Assembly (NCBI GenBank): GCA_024234675.1
Contig: JACKNU010000014.1
Span: forward strand, 1-44,260
Direction: 5' to 3'
Origin: Pseudomonadales bacterium
GTDB taxonomy: Bacteria; Pseudomonadota; Gammaproteobacteria; Pseudomonadales; Halieaceae
Length of the DNA: 44,260 nt
Under the pieces are notes generated by a model. That model saw only the letters and a program-made list of their open reading frames with translations, made no database searches and was not told where the DNA came from. How positions within the stretch are numbered: the first letter of the stretch is position 1; each line of letters begins with the position of its first letter. Position numbers and translations under genes: made by a program. Below, piece after piece: positions 24,352 to 31,461 of the stretch.

Positions 24352-25342
24352 AGGAGTCTACCTCATTGTCTCTGGCATCGGTCGCGCTGCTGGCGGCGCT
24401 GGCCTTCTTCCTGGGCCACAGGCGCTTGGAGCAGAACCAGTGGGCCGGGCGTTCCCGGATCCACTGTTCGAATTGCTGGTGAACCTGCTGGATCATGTCT
24501 GTCGCCTGGGCGGTTTCGTCCGCTGACGGGTCGCGAGGGTGCACCGGCGGGTGGAAAATGACCTTGTAGCGGGCTCCCTCCAGTCTCACGACCTGGGCGG
24601 GCACCAGCTCACAGTGATGCTTCAGGGCGAGTTTGGCCGGTACGATCGTGGAATTCTTGTCGCGGCCGAAAAATTGCACCGGCTGGCCATCATCGACCCG
24701 CCTGTCCATAACCATGCCCACGCTGCGCCCCTTCTTCAGGGCGCGCACCAGCAGGCGCGCGCTGTGGTCCCGGGGCAGCAGCTGGCAATTCAGGGCCTGG
24801 CGCGATTCCAGCAGCATCTTGTCCAGCAGCGGGTTGCTGGGCGGCGAATAGAGGCTGGCGTTGGGCATGCCCAGCTTCGCCATGGCGGAGCAAACCACTT
24901 CCCAGTTGCTCTGGTGGGCGGAGACCACCACGCAGGGCCTGGAGGGATCCGTGTAGCTGGCGATGGGCTCGCGGATCTCAATGACCAGGCGGTCTTCTTC
25001 CGCCAGGATGGTGTCCAGGTGAGGGTATTCGCCCAGTATCCGGCCGGCCTGTCCCCAGATATCGGTGGCCAGCGCGTCGAGACCGGCGGAATCCAGCTCC
25101 GGAAAGGCAATTGACAGATTTTCGCGGAAGATCGCCGCCTTATGCGGCATTTTCGGCCCAATCAAGCGGCCCAGACGCTCGCCGAAGCGGGACGCGGTGT
25201 CTATTGACATACGCCGCGCCAGCCATGCCACCAGCGACACCAGGGCGAAATCCAGCCGCCACAGCGCACGCTGCAGGAAGCGGTGTTCGCGCGCCAGTTT
25301 GCGCAGTGAATTGCCGACGATGAATTCTGACAAAACGTACAA
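24341..25342 (-). CDS. LpxL/HtrB-like acyltransferase
   Basis: 333 aa from a TTG at 25342. A second TTG nine bases downstream (25333) is better spaced from the GGAG, so the start is uncertain by a few residues. The catalytic motif is intact: VVSAHQSNWE with His143 and Glu148. The substrate-site segments VMDRRVDDGQPVQFFGRDKNSTIVPAKLALKH and WFCSKRLWPRKK follow. Family members move acyl chains from acyl-ACP onto lipid acceptors at the inner membrane. In this operon it may add a secondary acyl chain to the sphingolipid, or process it in another way (inference). The C-terminal tail is charged and overlaps the hydroxylase start by 11 bases. Confidence 0.86.
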   Translation of the reverse strand: MYVLSEFIVGNSLRKLAREHRFLQRALWRLDFALVSLVAWLARRMSIDTASRFGERLGRLIGPKMPHKAAIFRENLSIAFPELDSAGLDALATDIWGQAGRILGEYPHLDTILAEEDRLVIEIREPIASYTDPSRPCVVVSAHQSNWEVVCSAMAKLGMPNASLYSPPSNPLLDKMLLESRQALNCQLLPRDHSARLLVRALKKGRSVGMVMDRRVDDGQPVQFFGRDKNSTIVPAKLALKHHCELVPAQVVRLEGARYKVIFHPPVHPRDPSADETAQATDMIQQVHQQFEQWIRERPAHWFCSKRLWPRKKASAASSATDARDNEVDSYAA

Positions 25343-25419
25343 TTTCTCCGGAATAAACGCTTAAAGTCGCGCGCCGATTATAGCGCATGGCAGGCCCCTG
25401 CTTGGGCCGGAATTAGCTG

Positions 25420-26355
25420 TCAAAGTTCCGCTTTGCGCAGCTGTTGCAGGCCCAGGCGGAGGTCTGTGCGGGGCTCCCAGGCCGTTTTTGCGGTGATGGC
25501 TGCATTGTCCACCACCCAGTCGGGATGGCGCAGCTCGCGCAGTTTTGCCGGCGTCAGCATGGGGGCTGCGCCGGTGACCCGGGCGCCCAGGATATTGATC
25601 CGGGCCACACTGTCCAGCAGCCAGGCCGGTACCTGCCAGAGGCGCACCTTGCGCCCCCATACTGCCCCGGCGATCGCCGCCATCTCCCGCCAGTCATAGC
25701 CCCCGGGCGTGCCGTCGCAAAGCGCCAGGGTCTGGTGCGTACACGCCTTGCTGCGCAGGCAGCTGCCGATGGCCACCACCAGGTCGCTGACGTGGATCAG
25801 TGAGATGCGGGCAGCGGGGTCGCCCGGCACCAGGGCGATACCCCGGGACATCCACTGGAATACGGGCAGCATTTCCCTGTCGCCGGGACCATACACGGCG
25901 GGTGGGCGCAGTATGACCCAGTCCAGCTGCGATGCCTTCTCCAGCAGTGACTCGCCGCCGCGCTTGCTGGCCGCATACCAGGACAATTGCGGTTCCCGGG
26001 CGGCCAGCGAGGACAGCATCAGCAGGCGCGCGCCGGGTGCCTGGGAGGAGAGGGCGGTCAGCAGATTGGCAGTGCCCGCGACGTTGATGCGGTCGAAATC
26101 GGCCTGGGAGGCGCCCCGCACCGCTCCCGCGGCGTGGATTACCCCGGCACAGCCGCTCACCAGCTGGCGCAGCGCTGCAGGTCGGTGCAGGTCGCCCTCC
26201 ACCAGTTGCACGCCCCGGGCGGCAAGATAGCCGGCTTGTTGTGGCGAGCGGGCCAGGGCCCTGAGCTGGAAGCCCTGCCGCAGCAGTTCCGCGCACAGGG
26301 GCTTGCCGATAAAGCCGGTCGCACCGGTGAGGGCAATGGTGCTGCCAGCTGGCAG
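25420..26355 (-). CDS. cerR: NAD(P)-dependent reductase, probable CerR-type oxidised-ceramide reductase; non-canonical start
   Basis: Extended-SDR/NDUFA9-like protein of about 305-311 aa. The Rossmann motif IALTGATGFIGKP lies upstream of the first canonical start (GTG 26211), which would remove it. In-frame sequence from the stop at about 26440 down to that motif has no ATG, GTG or TTG. CTG 26355, 4 bases after GGAGG, is my choice. ATT 26337 is an alternative. Further motifs are MLSSLAA, the catalytic pair YAASK (about Tyr127, Lys131), LRPPAVYGPGDREMLP, and SLIHVSDLV. In Caulobacter CerR reduces the ketone of oxidised ceramide. The role here follows from the neighbouring acyl-AMP ligase, ceramide synthase and Spt genes. 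It begins about 30 bases after the ligase stop. Confidence 0.8.
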   Translation of the reverse strand: MPAGSTIALTGATGFIGKPLCAELLRQGFQLRALARSPQQAGYLAARGVQLVEGDLHRPAALRQLVSGCAGVIHAAGAVRGASQADFDRINVAGTANLLTALSSQAPGARLLMLSSLAAREPQLSWYAASKRGGESLLEKASQLDWVILRPPAVYGPGDREMLPVFQWMSRGIALVPGDPAARISLIHVSDLVVAIGSCLRSKACTHQTLALCDGTPGGYDWREMAAIAGAVWGRKVRLWQVPAWLLDSVARINILGARVTGAAPMLTPAKLRELRHPDWVVDNAAITAKTAWEPRTDLRLGLQQLRKAEL

Positions 26356-26384
26356 CCCGCCTCCCGGGAGGCTGGCTTCCGAGA

Positions 26385-28166
26385 TCAGGCTGATGCAACC
26401 CTCATGCGAAACTCTTCGGTTACCGCATTCAGGTTCTCGGGTTCATGGGAATTGATAAAGTCCATGCGCGCCTTGGCGCGGGACAGTTTGCCGGACGACG
26501 TTCTCGGCAGGGAGTGAATGGGAACGAGCTCGACGTAGCAGTCCAGGCTCATTTCCAGGCGCATCAGGGCCGACAGGCGGCGCACCAGGTTGTTGCGTTT
26601 CCTGGGGTCGGTCTCGCGACACTGTACCAGCAGGACGCACAGCTCCTCGCCCTCGTGATCGGGCACCGAGAACGCTACCGCATCACCTGAGCGAACTTCC
26701 GGCTCGGCCTCGGCGATGTGCTCCAGGTCCTGGGGCCAGATGTTGCGGCCGTGGATGATAATCAGGTCTTTCTTGCGGCCGGTAATGGTAAGAACGCCGT
26801 CGACCATATAGCCGATATCGCCGGTGTTCAGCCAGCCGTCCTGGTCCAGGGCATGACTGGATTCCTCGGGCAGGTTGTAGTAGCCGGACATGACGCTGGG
26901 GCCGCGCAGGTAGATGACGCCACTGTGCCAGTCTTCCAGCACGGTCTCCTCGCCGTCGCGGATCTCCACTTCGAAGCCGGGCAGGGGAATGCCGCAGTTG
27001 ACGAAGTGGCGGCCGCGGCCCTGTTGGGCGCTCTCTGCCAGCGGTACCGCCCGGTGGTGATCCGCCAGGTGGTCGGCATCGATATGGTGGGTGGTAAAGC
27101 CGGTCCACAGCGGGGAGAAGCTCACGCCCAGGGTGCACTCGGCCATGCCGTAGCAGGCCAGGAAGGCGCGGCGGTCGAAGCCGCAGGGCTCAAGCAGTTC
27201 AGCGAAGTATTCCAGGGTTTCGGGGCGAATCATCTCGGCGCCGATACCCGCGACCCGCCAGCTGCTCAGGTCATAGCTTTCCAGGTCGTTGGGGCGCACG
27301 CGGCGGGCACAGAGGTCGTAGCCGAACGAGGGCGCGAAGGAAATGGTGGCGCGGGACTGGGTCATCAGGGTCAGCCACTGACGGGGTCGCATGGCGAACT
27401 CGCGGGTGTCCAGGTAGTCGATGGAGACCTGGGCGGCCATGGGGACCAGCATGAAGCCCACCAGGCCCATGTCGTGATAAAACGGCAGCCAGGACATCAT
27501 GCGATCATCGCCGTTCATTTCCAGGCCGTGGCTGATAATGCCCTGCAGGTTGGCCAACGCGGTGTGATGCTTGATGACAACGCCGCGGGGGAAACGGGTG
27601 CTGCCAGAGGTGTACTGGATGTAGGAGATGTCTTCCGGCTGGACCGACGGCAGTGCCTGCTCGCCGCGCGCCAGGGCGTGGAATGCTGCGGGGGTGTCCA
27701 CCATGCGCATGGCCAGGCCTTCGCTGGCCTCCTGCAGGAAGCTCAGGTAGCCCTCTGAGGCCACCCCGACGGCGGCGTCGCTGGCTTCCAGCAGGCGCTG
27801 CAACTGGGCCACGTAGGCGTGGTGTGCGCCCACTTTCACCGAAGCCGGCAGGGCGACGGGAATCAGGCCGGCGTACTGGCAGGCGTAGAAAAAGGTAAGG
27901 AAATCGGGGTTGGTCTCCGCGACCAGGGCCACCCGGGCGCCGGCTTCCAGGCCCAGGCCCAGCAGTTTGTGCGCCAGCTCAACGGCCTGCTCGCGCAGTT
28001 CGCGATAGCTCAGGGCAGCGTAGATGGCGCCGCGCCCGGTGTAGAAGTTGGCCCCGGTTTCTCCGCGGGCCGCGTAATCCAGGGCCTCGGTCAGGGTGGC
28101 GAAATCGGCAGCACGGAATGGCAGTGCGTGGTTCGTGGGCGTGGATGTAAGTTCAGGAGATGACAA
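26385..28166 (-). CDS. Fatty acyl-AMP ligase / acyl-ACP synthetase of the sphingolipid pathway
   Basis: 593 aa ANL-superfamily ligase of the FAAL type. TTG 28166 is chosen as start because AGAGGA is 7 bases upstream. The in-frame ATG 28226 would add a basic leader and cover two inverted repeats. The P-loop YIQYTSGSTRFPRG is at about 182-195. MSWLPFYHDMGLVGFMLVPM is a FAAL-typical block. CYGMAECTLGVSFSPLW follows, then WLNTGDIGYMVDGVLTITGRKKDLIIIHGRNIWPQDLEHIAE and the C-terminal lysine region LPRTSSGKLSRAKARMDF. It should activate a fatty acid with ATP and load it onto an acyl carrier protein, here probably the ACP encoded at 34.0 kb. It is the first gene of the five-gene minus-strand operon. 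Confidence 0.87.
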   Translation of the reverse strand: MSSPELTSTPTNHALPFRAADFATLTEALDYAARGETGANFYTGRGAIYAALSYRELREQAVELAHKLLGLGLEAGARVALVAETNPDFLTFFYACQYAGLIPVALPASVKVGAHHAYVAQLQRLLEASDAAVGVASEGYLSFLQEASEGLAMRMVDTPAAFHALARGEQALPSVQPEDISYIQYTSGSTRFPRGVVIKHHTALANLQGIISHGLEMNGDDRMMSWLPFYHDMGLVGFMLVPMAAQVSIDYLDTREFAMRPRQWLTLMTQSRATISFAPSFGYDLCARRVRPNDLESYDLSSWRVAGIGAEMIRPETLEYFAELLEPCGFDRRAFLACYGMAECTLGVSFSPLWTGFTTHHIDADHLADHHRAVPLAESAQQGRGRHFVNCGIPLPGFEVEIRDGEETVLEDWHSGVIYLRGPSVMSGYYNLPEESSHALDQDGWLNTGDIGYMVDGVLTITGRKKDLIIIHGRNIWPQDLEHIAEAEPEVRSGDAVAFSVPDHEGEELCVLLVQCRETDPRKRNNLVRRLSALMRLEMSLDCYVELVPIHSLPRTSSGKLSRAKARMDFINSHEPENLNAVTEEFRMRVASA

Positions 28167-28185
28167 TGAATTATCCTCTTTTTGA

Positions 28186-28204
28186 GCAGCGTACCTGACG
28201 CTGC
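28186..28204 (-). repeat. Inverted repeat in leader of acyl-AMP ligase gene
   Basis: GCAGCGT/ACGCTGC with a 5-nt loop, about 10 bases upstream of the Shine-Dalgarno sequence of the ligase gene. It may be an operator or an RNA hairpin affecting translation. Confidence 0.45.
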
Positions 28205-28228
28205 GCTTCCCGACACAAAAATACAACG

Positions 28229-28251
28229 CATCCTCCGAATGGCCGAGGATG
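28229..28251. repeat. Inverted repeat upstream of acyl-AMP ligase operon
   Basis: CATCCTC/GAGGATG, a 7-bp perfect dyad with 9-base spacing (16-base centre-to-centre), a geometry suited to a dimeric regulator on one helix face. It is a candidate operator. Confidence 0.4.
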
Positions 28252-28530
28252 GTATGTCAGGTCTACATAACCTTGGGTATCGCGGGCTGGCGTAGTGCTT
28301 TGTACATCACCTCAAGCCCCATCTCGCAGGTATCCAGGAGTGGTTACCCGACACGGCGCAACTTTATCATTTCGAGGCTTGCGGATCACAGGTAATAATA
28401 CCACAGATGGGGGGGTAATTATGCTGGAAATGCCCGGGAACTCTGCCACAGCCACCTCCCGCGCAAAGTGCAAGCCTATGTTTTTCCGGCACTTTTCCCG
28501 CTTTCCTTTCTATAGGCCTGAGCGGACCTG

Positions 28531-28536
28531 TATACT
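28531..28536 (+). promoter_or_regulatory. Candidate -10 box of ceramide synthase operon
   Basis: TATACT lies 39 bases before the ATG at 28576. The -35 at 17-bp spacing (TTCTAT) is weak. Confidence 0.3.
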
Positions 28537-28575
28537 GGCGGCTTTGCCTTCAGCGGGCGCCACCAGGAGCTAAGC

Positions 28576-29718
28576 ATGGCTACGACAGGGGAAACTTCGC
28601 TCGTCTTGGAGGTGGTGACCCAGCCGGGCCAGTGGCGCGACTTCCTGGCGCTGCCCCACCGTCTCTACGCCGACGATCCCGCCTGGGTGGCTCCCCTGGA
28701 TTTCGAGCAGCGCCAGCGCTTTTCACCCCGCAATCACTTCTTCGAACACGCCCGCATGCAGGCCTGGATCGCCCGCCGCGATGGCGTTCCGGTGGGGCGG
28801 ATCACGGCCCAGGTGGATGAGTTGCACCTGCGCCAGCATGGCGACGCGGCGGGCTACTTCGGCATGCTGGAGGCCGAGGACGACCCCCGGGTATTCGCGG
28901 CCCTGTTCGGCGCCGCCCAGGACTGGTTGCGGGGCCAGGGCATGGAGCGGGTGCGCGGGCCCTTCAACCTGCATGTCAATGAGGAAGTGGGCCTGCTGGT
29001 GGAGGGCTTTTCGACTCCCCCCTTCGTACTGATGGGGCACGCCCGGCCCTGGTACGGCCCGCAGGTGGAAACGCAGGGCTACCGCGGGGTAAAGGACCTG
29101 CTGGCCTATCATATTCGCCCCGATTTCGACCCGCCGCGGGTCATGACGCGGCTGGCGGAGCGGGCCTCGGAGCGGGTCAGGGTGCGCGCCCTGCGGCGCA
29201 AGCAACTGGCGGAGGACGCCGCAATCATGCGCGACGTGTTCAACGATGCCTGGGAGCACAACTGGGGCTTTGTGCCCCTGGCCGAGGCGGAGTGGGTGGA
29301 GACAGTCTCCACCCTGGCCAAACTGATGCCGGATGAGTATATCCAGATTGCCGAGTACGATGGCGAACCCGTGGCGTTTATCGTCGCCCTGCCCAACCTC
29401 AACGAGGCCACCCGCGACCTGGGCGGCAAACTGCTGCCCTTTGGCTGGTTGAAGCTGCTGTGGCGCCTCAAGGTGCGCCATCCCCACAGTGCGCGCATCC
29501 CCCTGATGGGCGTGCGCAAGAGCCACCAGCATTCGCGCCTGGGACCGACCCTCGCATTTATGGTGATCGATGCGGTGCGCAAGCCAATGCACGCCCGCGG
29601 CGTTACCAATGTGGAGATGGGCTGGATCCTGGAAGACAACGATGGCATGCGCAATATCATTGAAACCATAGGCGGGCAGGCGTATAAGCGCTACCGCATC
29701 TACGAAAAAGAGTTATAA
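28576..29718 (+). CDS. GNAT-fold N-acyltransferase, probable bacterial ceramide synthase (bCerS type)
   Basis: 380 aa, start ATG after AGGAG. The N-terminal part, LYADDPAWVAPLDFEQRQRFSPRNHFFEHARMQAWIARRDGVPVGRITAQVD, is followed by MERVRGPFNLHVNEEVGLLVEGFSTPPFVLMGHARPWY, and a second GNAT-like half ends in LGPTLAFMVIDAVRKPMHARGVTNVEMGWILEDN. This double-GNAT-like, roughly 380-residue type matches proteins annotated as GNAT N-acyltransferase, to which Caulobacter bCerS belongs. That enzyme joins an acyl-CoA or acyl-ACP chain to the amine of 3-ketosphinganine. The assignment rests on fold, length and placement directly divergent from the acyl-ACP synthetase/CerR operon and close to Spt and its ACP. 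Confidence 0.82.
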   Translation: MATTGETSLVLEVVTQPGQWRDFLALPHRLYADDPAWVAPLDFEQRQRFSPRNHFFEHARMQAWIARRDGVPVGRITAQVDELHLRQHGDAAGYFGMLEAEDDPRVFAALFGAAQDWLRGQGMERVRGPFNLHVNEEVGLLVEGFSTPPFVLMGHARPWYGPQVETQGYRGVKDLLAYHIRPDFDPPRVMTRLAERASERVRVRALRRKQLAEDAAIMRDVFNDAWEHNWGFVPLAEAEWVETVSTLAKLMPDEYIQIAEYDGEPVAFIVALPNLNEATRDLGGKLLPFGWLKLLWRLKVRHPHSARIPLMGVRKSHQHSRLGPTLAFMVIDAVRKPMHARGVTNVEMGWILEDNDGMRNIIETIGGQAYKRYRIYEKEL

Positions 29719-29724
29719 GCACCC

Positions 29725-30543
29725 ATGCATCTGAACCCGGAACTGTACCAATTGACCGCTATCGTTCTCGCCGGAGATCGCACCAAGGCCGATTCCCTGA
29801 TCAATCACACCAAGGTCGGCAGCAAGGCCATGATTGATATCGACGGCACGCCCATGGTGCGCCGGGTACTCAATTCCCTGCGCGCCTCACGGGTCGTCAA
29901 CAAGATTGCCCTGTCGGGTCCCGAACAGACCGAGGTGGCCAAGGACGAGCAACTGGCCCGGTGGGTGGAGGACGGGGAGATACTCTGGAAACCTCCGGGT
30001 ATCAGTCCCAGCACCAGTGCCTACGAGGCCATGCAGTCGCTGGATCCGGAGGAGTCCGTGCTGCTGACCACCGCTGACCATCCCCTGCTGACTGCCGAGA
30101 TTGTCGATGCCTTTGGCCGCCAAAGCCTGGCCGATGATGTGGACATAACCGTGGGCCTGGCACCGCACGCGCTGGTGCTGGAAGCCTATCCGGGTATCAA
30201 GAAGACGGTGCTGCGCTTCAGCGACGGCGACTTCTGCGGCTGTAACCTGTTCGCGTTCATCACGCCCGAGGGGCGGCGCGCGGCGCGCTTCTGGCGTCGC
30301 ATCGAACAGCAGCGCAAGAAACCGTTGGTCGTCATCGGCCTGTTGGGCTGGTGGGCGGTAATCCGCTACCGGCTGGGCCTGCTGTCGCTGGAGGAGGCCC
30401 TGGCCAAGCTGGGCAAGCGCCTGGGGCTGCGCATGCGCGCGGTTATCCTGCCCTACGCCAATGCCGCCATCGATGTCGATTCCATCGCCGACCTGATGCT
30501 GGTGAAGGGTTCCCTGGAGCAGGCTGCGGTCAAGGACGCCTGA
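29725..30543 (+). CDS. Nucleotidyltransferase (MobA/CpgD-like) of the sphingolipid locus
   Basis: 272 aa NTP-transferase fold. The nucleotide loop is AIVLAGDRTKADSLINHTKVGSKAMIDIDGTPMVRRVL at residues 12-50 (a variant LAGxR...KAM), then SVLLTTADHPLLTAEIVDAF with the metal-binding Asp near residue 116, and ANAAIDVDSIADLMLVKGSL at the end. A hydrophobic patch (LVVIGLLGWWAVIRYRLGLLSLEEAL, about residues 195-220) suggests contact with membrane or lipid. In Caulobacter a similar enzyme (CpgD) has been described as a phosphoglycerate cytidylyltransferase for ceramide headgroup assembly. By analogy this one may activate a headgroup precursor. It follows the ceramide synthase gene by 6 bases. Its 3' end overlaps the convergent phosphoesterase gene by 14 bases. 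Confidence 0.78.
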   Translation: MHLNPELYQLTAIVLAGDRTKADSLINHTKVGSKAMIDIDGTPMVRRVLNSLRASRVVNKIALSGPEQTEVAKDEQLARWVEDGEILWKPPGISPSTSAYEAMQSLDPEESVLLTTADHPLLTAEIVDAFGRQSLADDVDITVGLAPHALVLEAYPGIKKTVLRFSDGDFCGCNLFAFITPEGRRAARFWRRIEQQRKKPLVVIGLLGWWAVIRYRLGLLSLEEALAKLGKRLGLRMRAVILPYANAAIDVDSIADLMLVKGSLEQAAVKDA

Positions 30544-31441
30544 CCAGGCACACAGTTTTTACCTCCTTCTCCGCGAAGGTTTTCCGGTCGGGCTGGTACT
30601 GGCGGGAGCGGACCTGCAGCTGCCAGCCTTCCCCGCCTGTCGTCACCTGGTAACAGTTGTACGCCGCCGCATTGCCGCCGTGCAGTCCCATGGCTGAGGC
30701 CGAGGGCACTGCGATGACGGGCGCCATACCCTGGCTGGTAGCCAGCTCATCGTAGTGGGCGCGGTGGCCGTGCCCGTGCAGTACCAGTTCCGCCCCGTGG
30801 TCGATGATAAGCTGCAGCACCTGCGGCGCATTGGTGAGGCGCTTGCGCCAGATCTCCTTGCCCGGCAGCGGCGAGTGGTGCAGGTGGACGACCCGGAACA
30901 GGCCCTGCTCCCGGGCTGCGTCAAGCAGGCCGGGCAGTTGCTGCAGCTGTTCCGCGCTGACCGTACCGGTCGCCATGAACGGCGGCTTGGGACAGGCGGT
31001 GGAGAGGCCGATGAAGGCGATCCGCCCACGCACGCGCAGGCTGGGAAACAGTTTGTTGTCACCGGCAGCGAGTTCATCCGAGGCCATGTAGTCGCGCCAC
31101 AGTGAAAAAGTGTCTTCCCAGGGGGCGGCGACCGAAGCGTCGTGGTTGCCCGGTATCACCAGTACCTCCCCGGGAGCGCCCAGGGTGCGCAACCAGGCAA
31201 GCGCCTGGCGGAACTCCATCGGCAGGCCCACATGAGTGAGGTCGCCGGTTACCAGCAATTGGTCCAGGTCGAACTGTTGCAGGTCCTGGCGCAGGGCCTC
31301 CAGCACTTCCGGGCGGTGTTCGAAACGGCGCCGGCGCGACCAGGACAGGTAACCCAGGGCGCGCTTGCTCAGCAACTGGCGCCAGTGCACGCCCTCCAGG
31401 GTGCTGAGGTGGGGGTCGGAAATCTGGGCAAATAGCTGCAT
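30530..31441 (-). CDS. Calcineurin-like metallophosphoesterase
   Basis: 303 aa. All five metal-site motifs are present in order: QISDPHL at residue 6, LLVTGDLTHVGLP near 63, VIPGNHDAS near 95, VVHLHHSPLPGK near 185 and LVLHGHGHRAHY near 220. CpdA-like enzymes of this size cleave phosphodiesters or phosphomonoesters. As the last gene after ACP, Spt and murA, it may hydrolyse a phosphorylated or nucleotide-activated intermediate of the sphingolipid headgroup pathway (inference). The start is 20 bases after the murA stop. No signal peptide, so cytoplasmic. Confidence 0.87.
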   Translation of the reverse strand: MQLFAQISDPHLSTLEGVHWRQLLSKRALGYLSWSRRRRFEHRPEVLEALRQDLQQFDLDQLLVTGDLTHVGLPMEFRQALAWLRTLGAPGEVLVIPGNHDASVAAPWEDTFSLWRDYMASDELAAGDNKLFPSLRVRGRIAFIGLSTACPKPPFMATGTVSAEQLQQLPGLLDAAREQGLFRVVHLHHSPLPGKEIWRKRLTNAPQVLQLIIDHGAELVLHGHGHRAHYDELATSQGMAPVIAVPSASAMGLHGGNAAAYNCYQVTTGGEGWQLQVRSRQYQPDRKTFAEKEVKTVCLVRRP

Positions 31442-31461
31442 CGGCAGTCGTTCCGGCGCCT

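Larger units (their letters stand above)
28167..28575. other. 409-base divergent intergenic region of the sphingolipid locus
   Basis: Divergent control region between the acyl-AMP ligase operon and the ceramide synthase operon. It holds two inverted repeats (28186-28204, 28229-28251), a TATACT hexamer before the ceramide synthase gene, and a run of seven G near 28412. Short open frames in it have no coding character. Confidence 0.6.

Noticed and set aside
26212..26354. Frameshift or N-terminal truncation of the ceramide reductase
   Set aside because: The frame is continuous with the GATGFIG motif. Only a canonical start codon is missing, so a rare start is the simpler reading.
25694..26398. 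Minus-strand 234-codon frame overlapping the reductase gene
   Set aside because: Out of frame with the Rossmann motif. Arg/Pro/Gly-rich translation typical of a shifted frame.
28295..28573. 92-codon plus-strand frame in the divergent intergenic region
   Set aside because: No Shine-Dalgarno sequence, no family features, and it overlaps the presumed promoter of the ceramide synthase gene.
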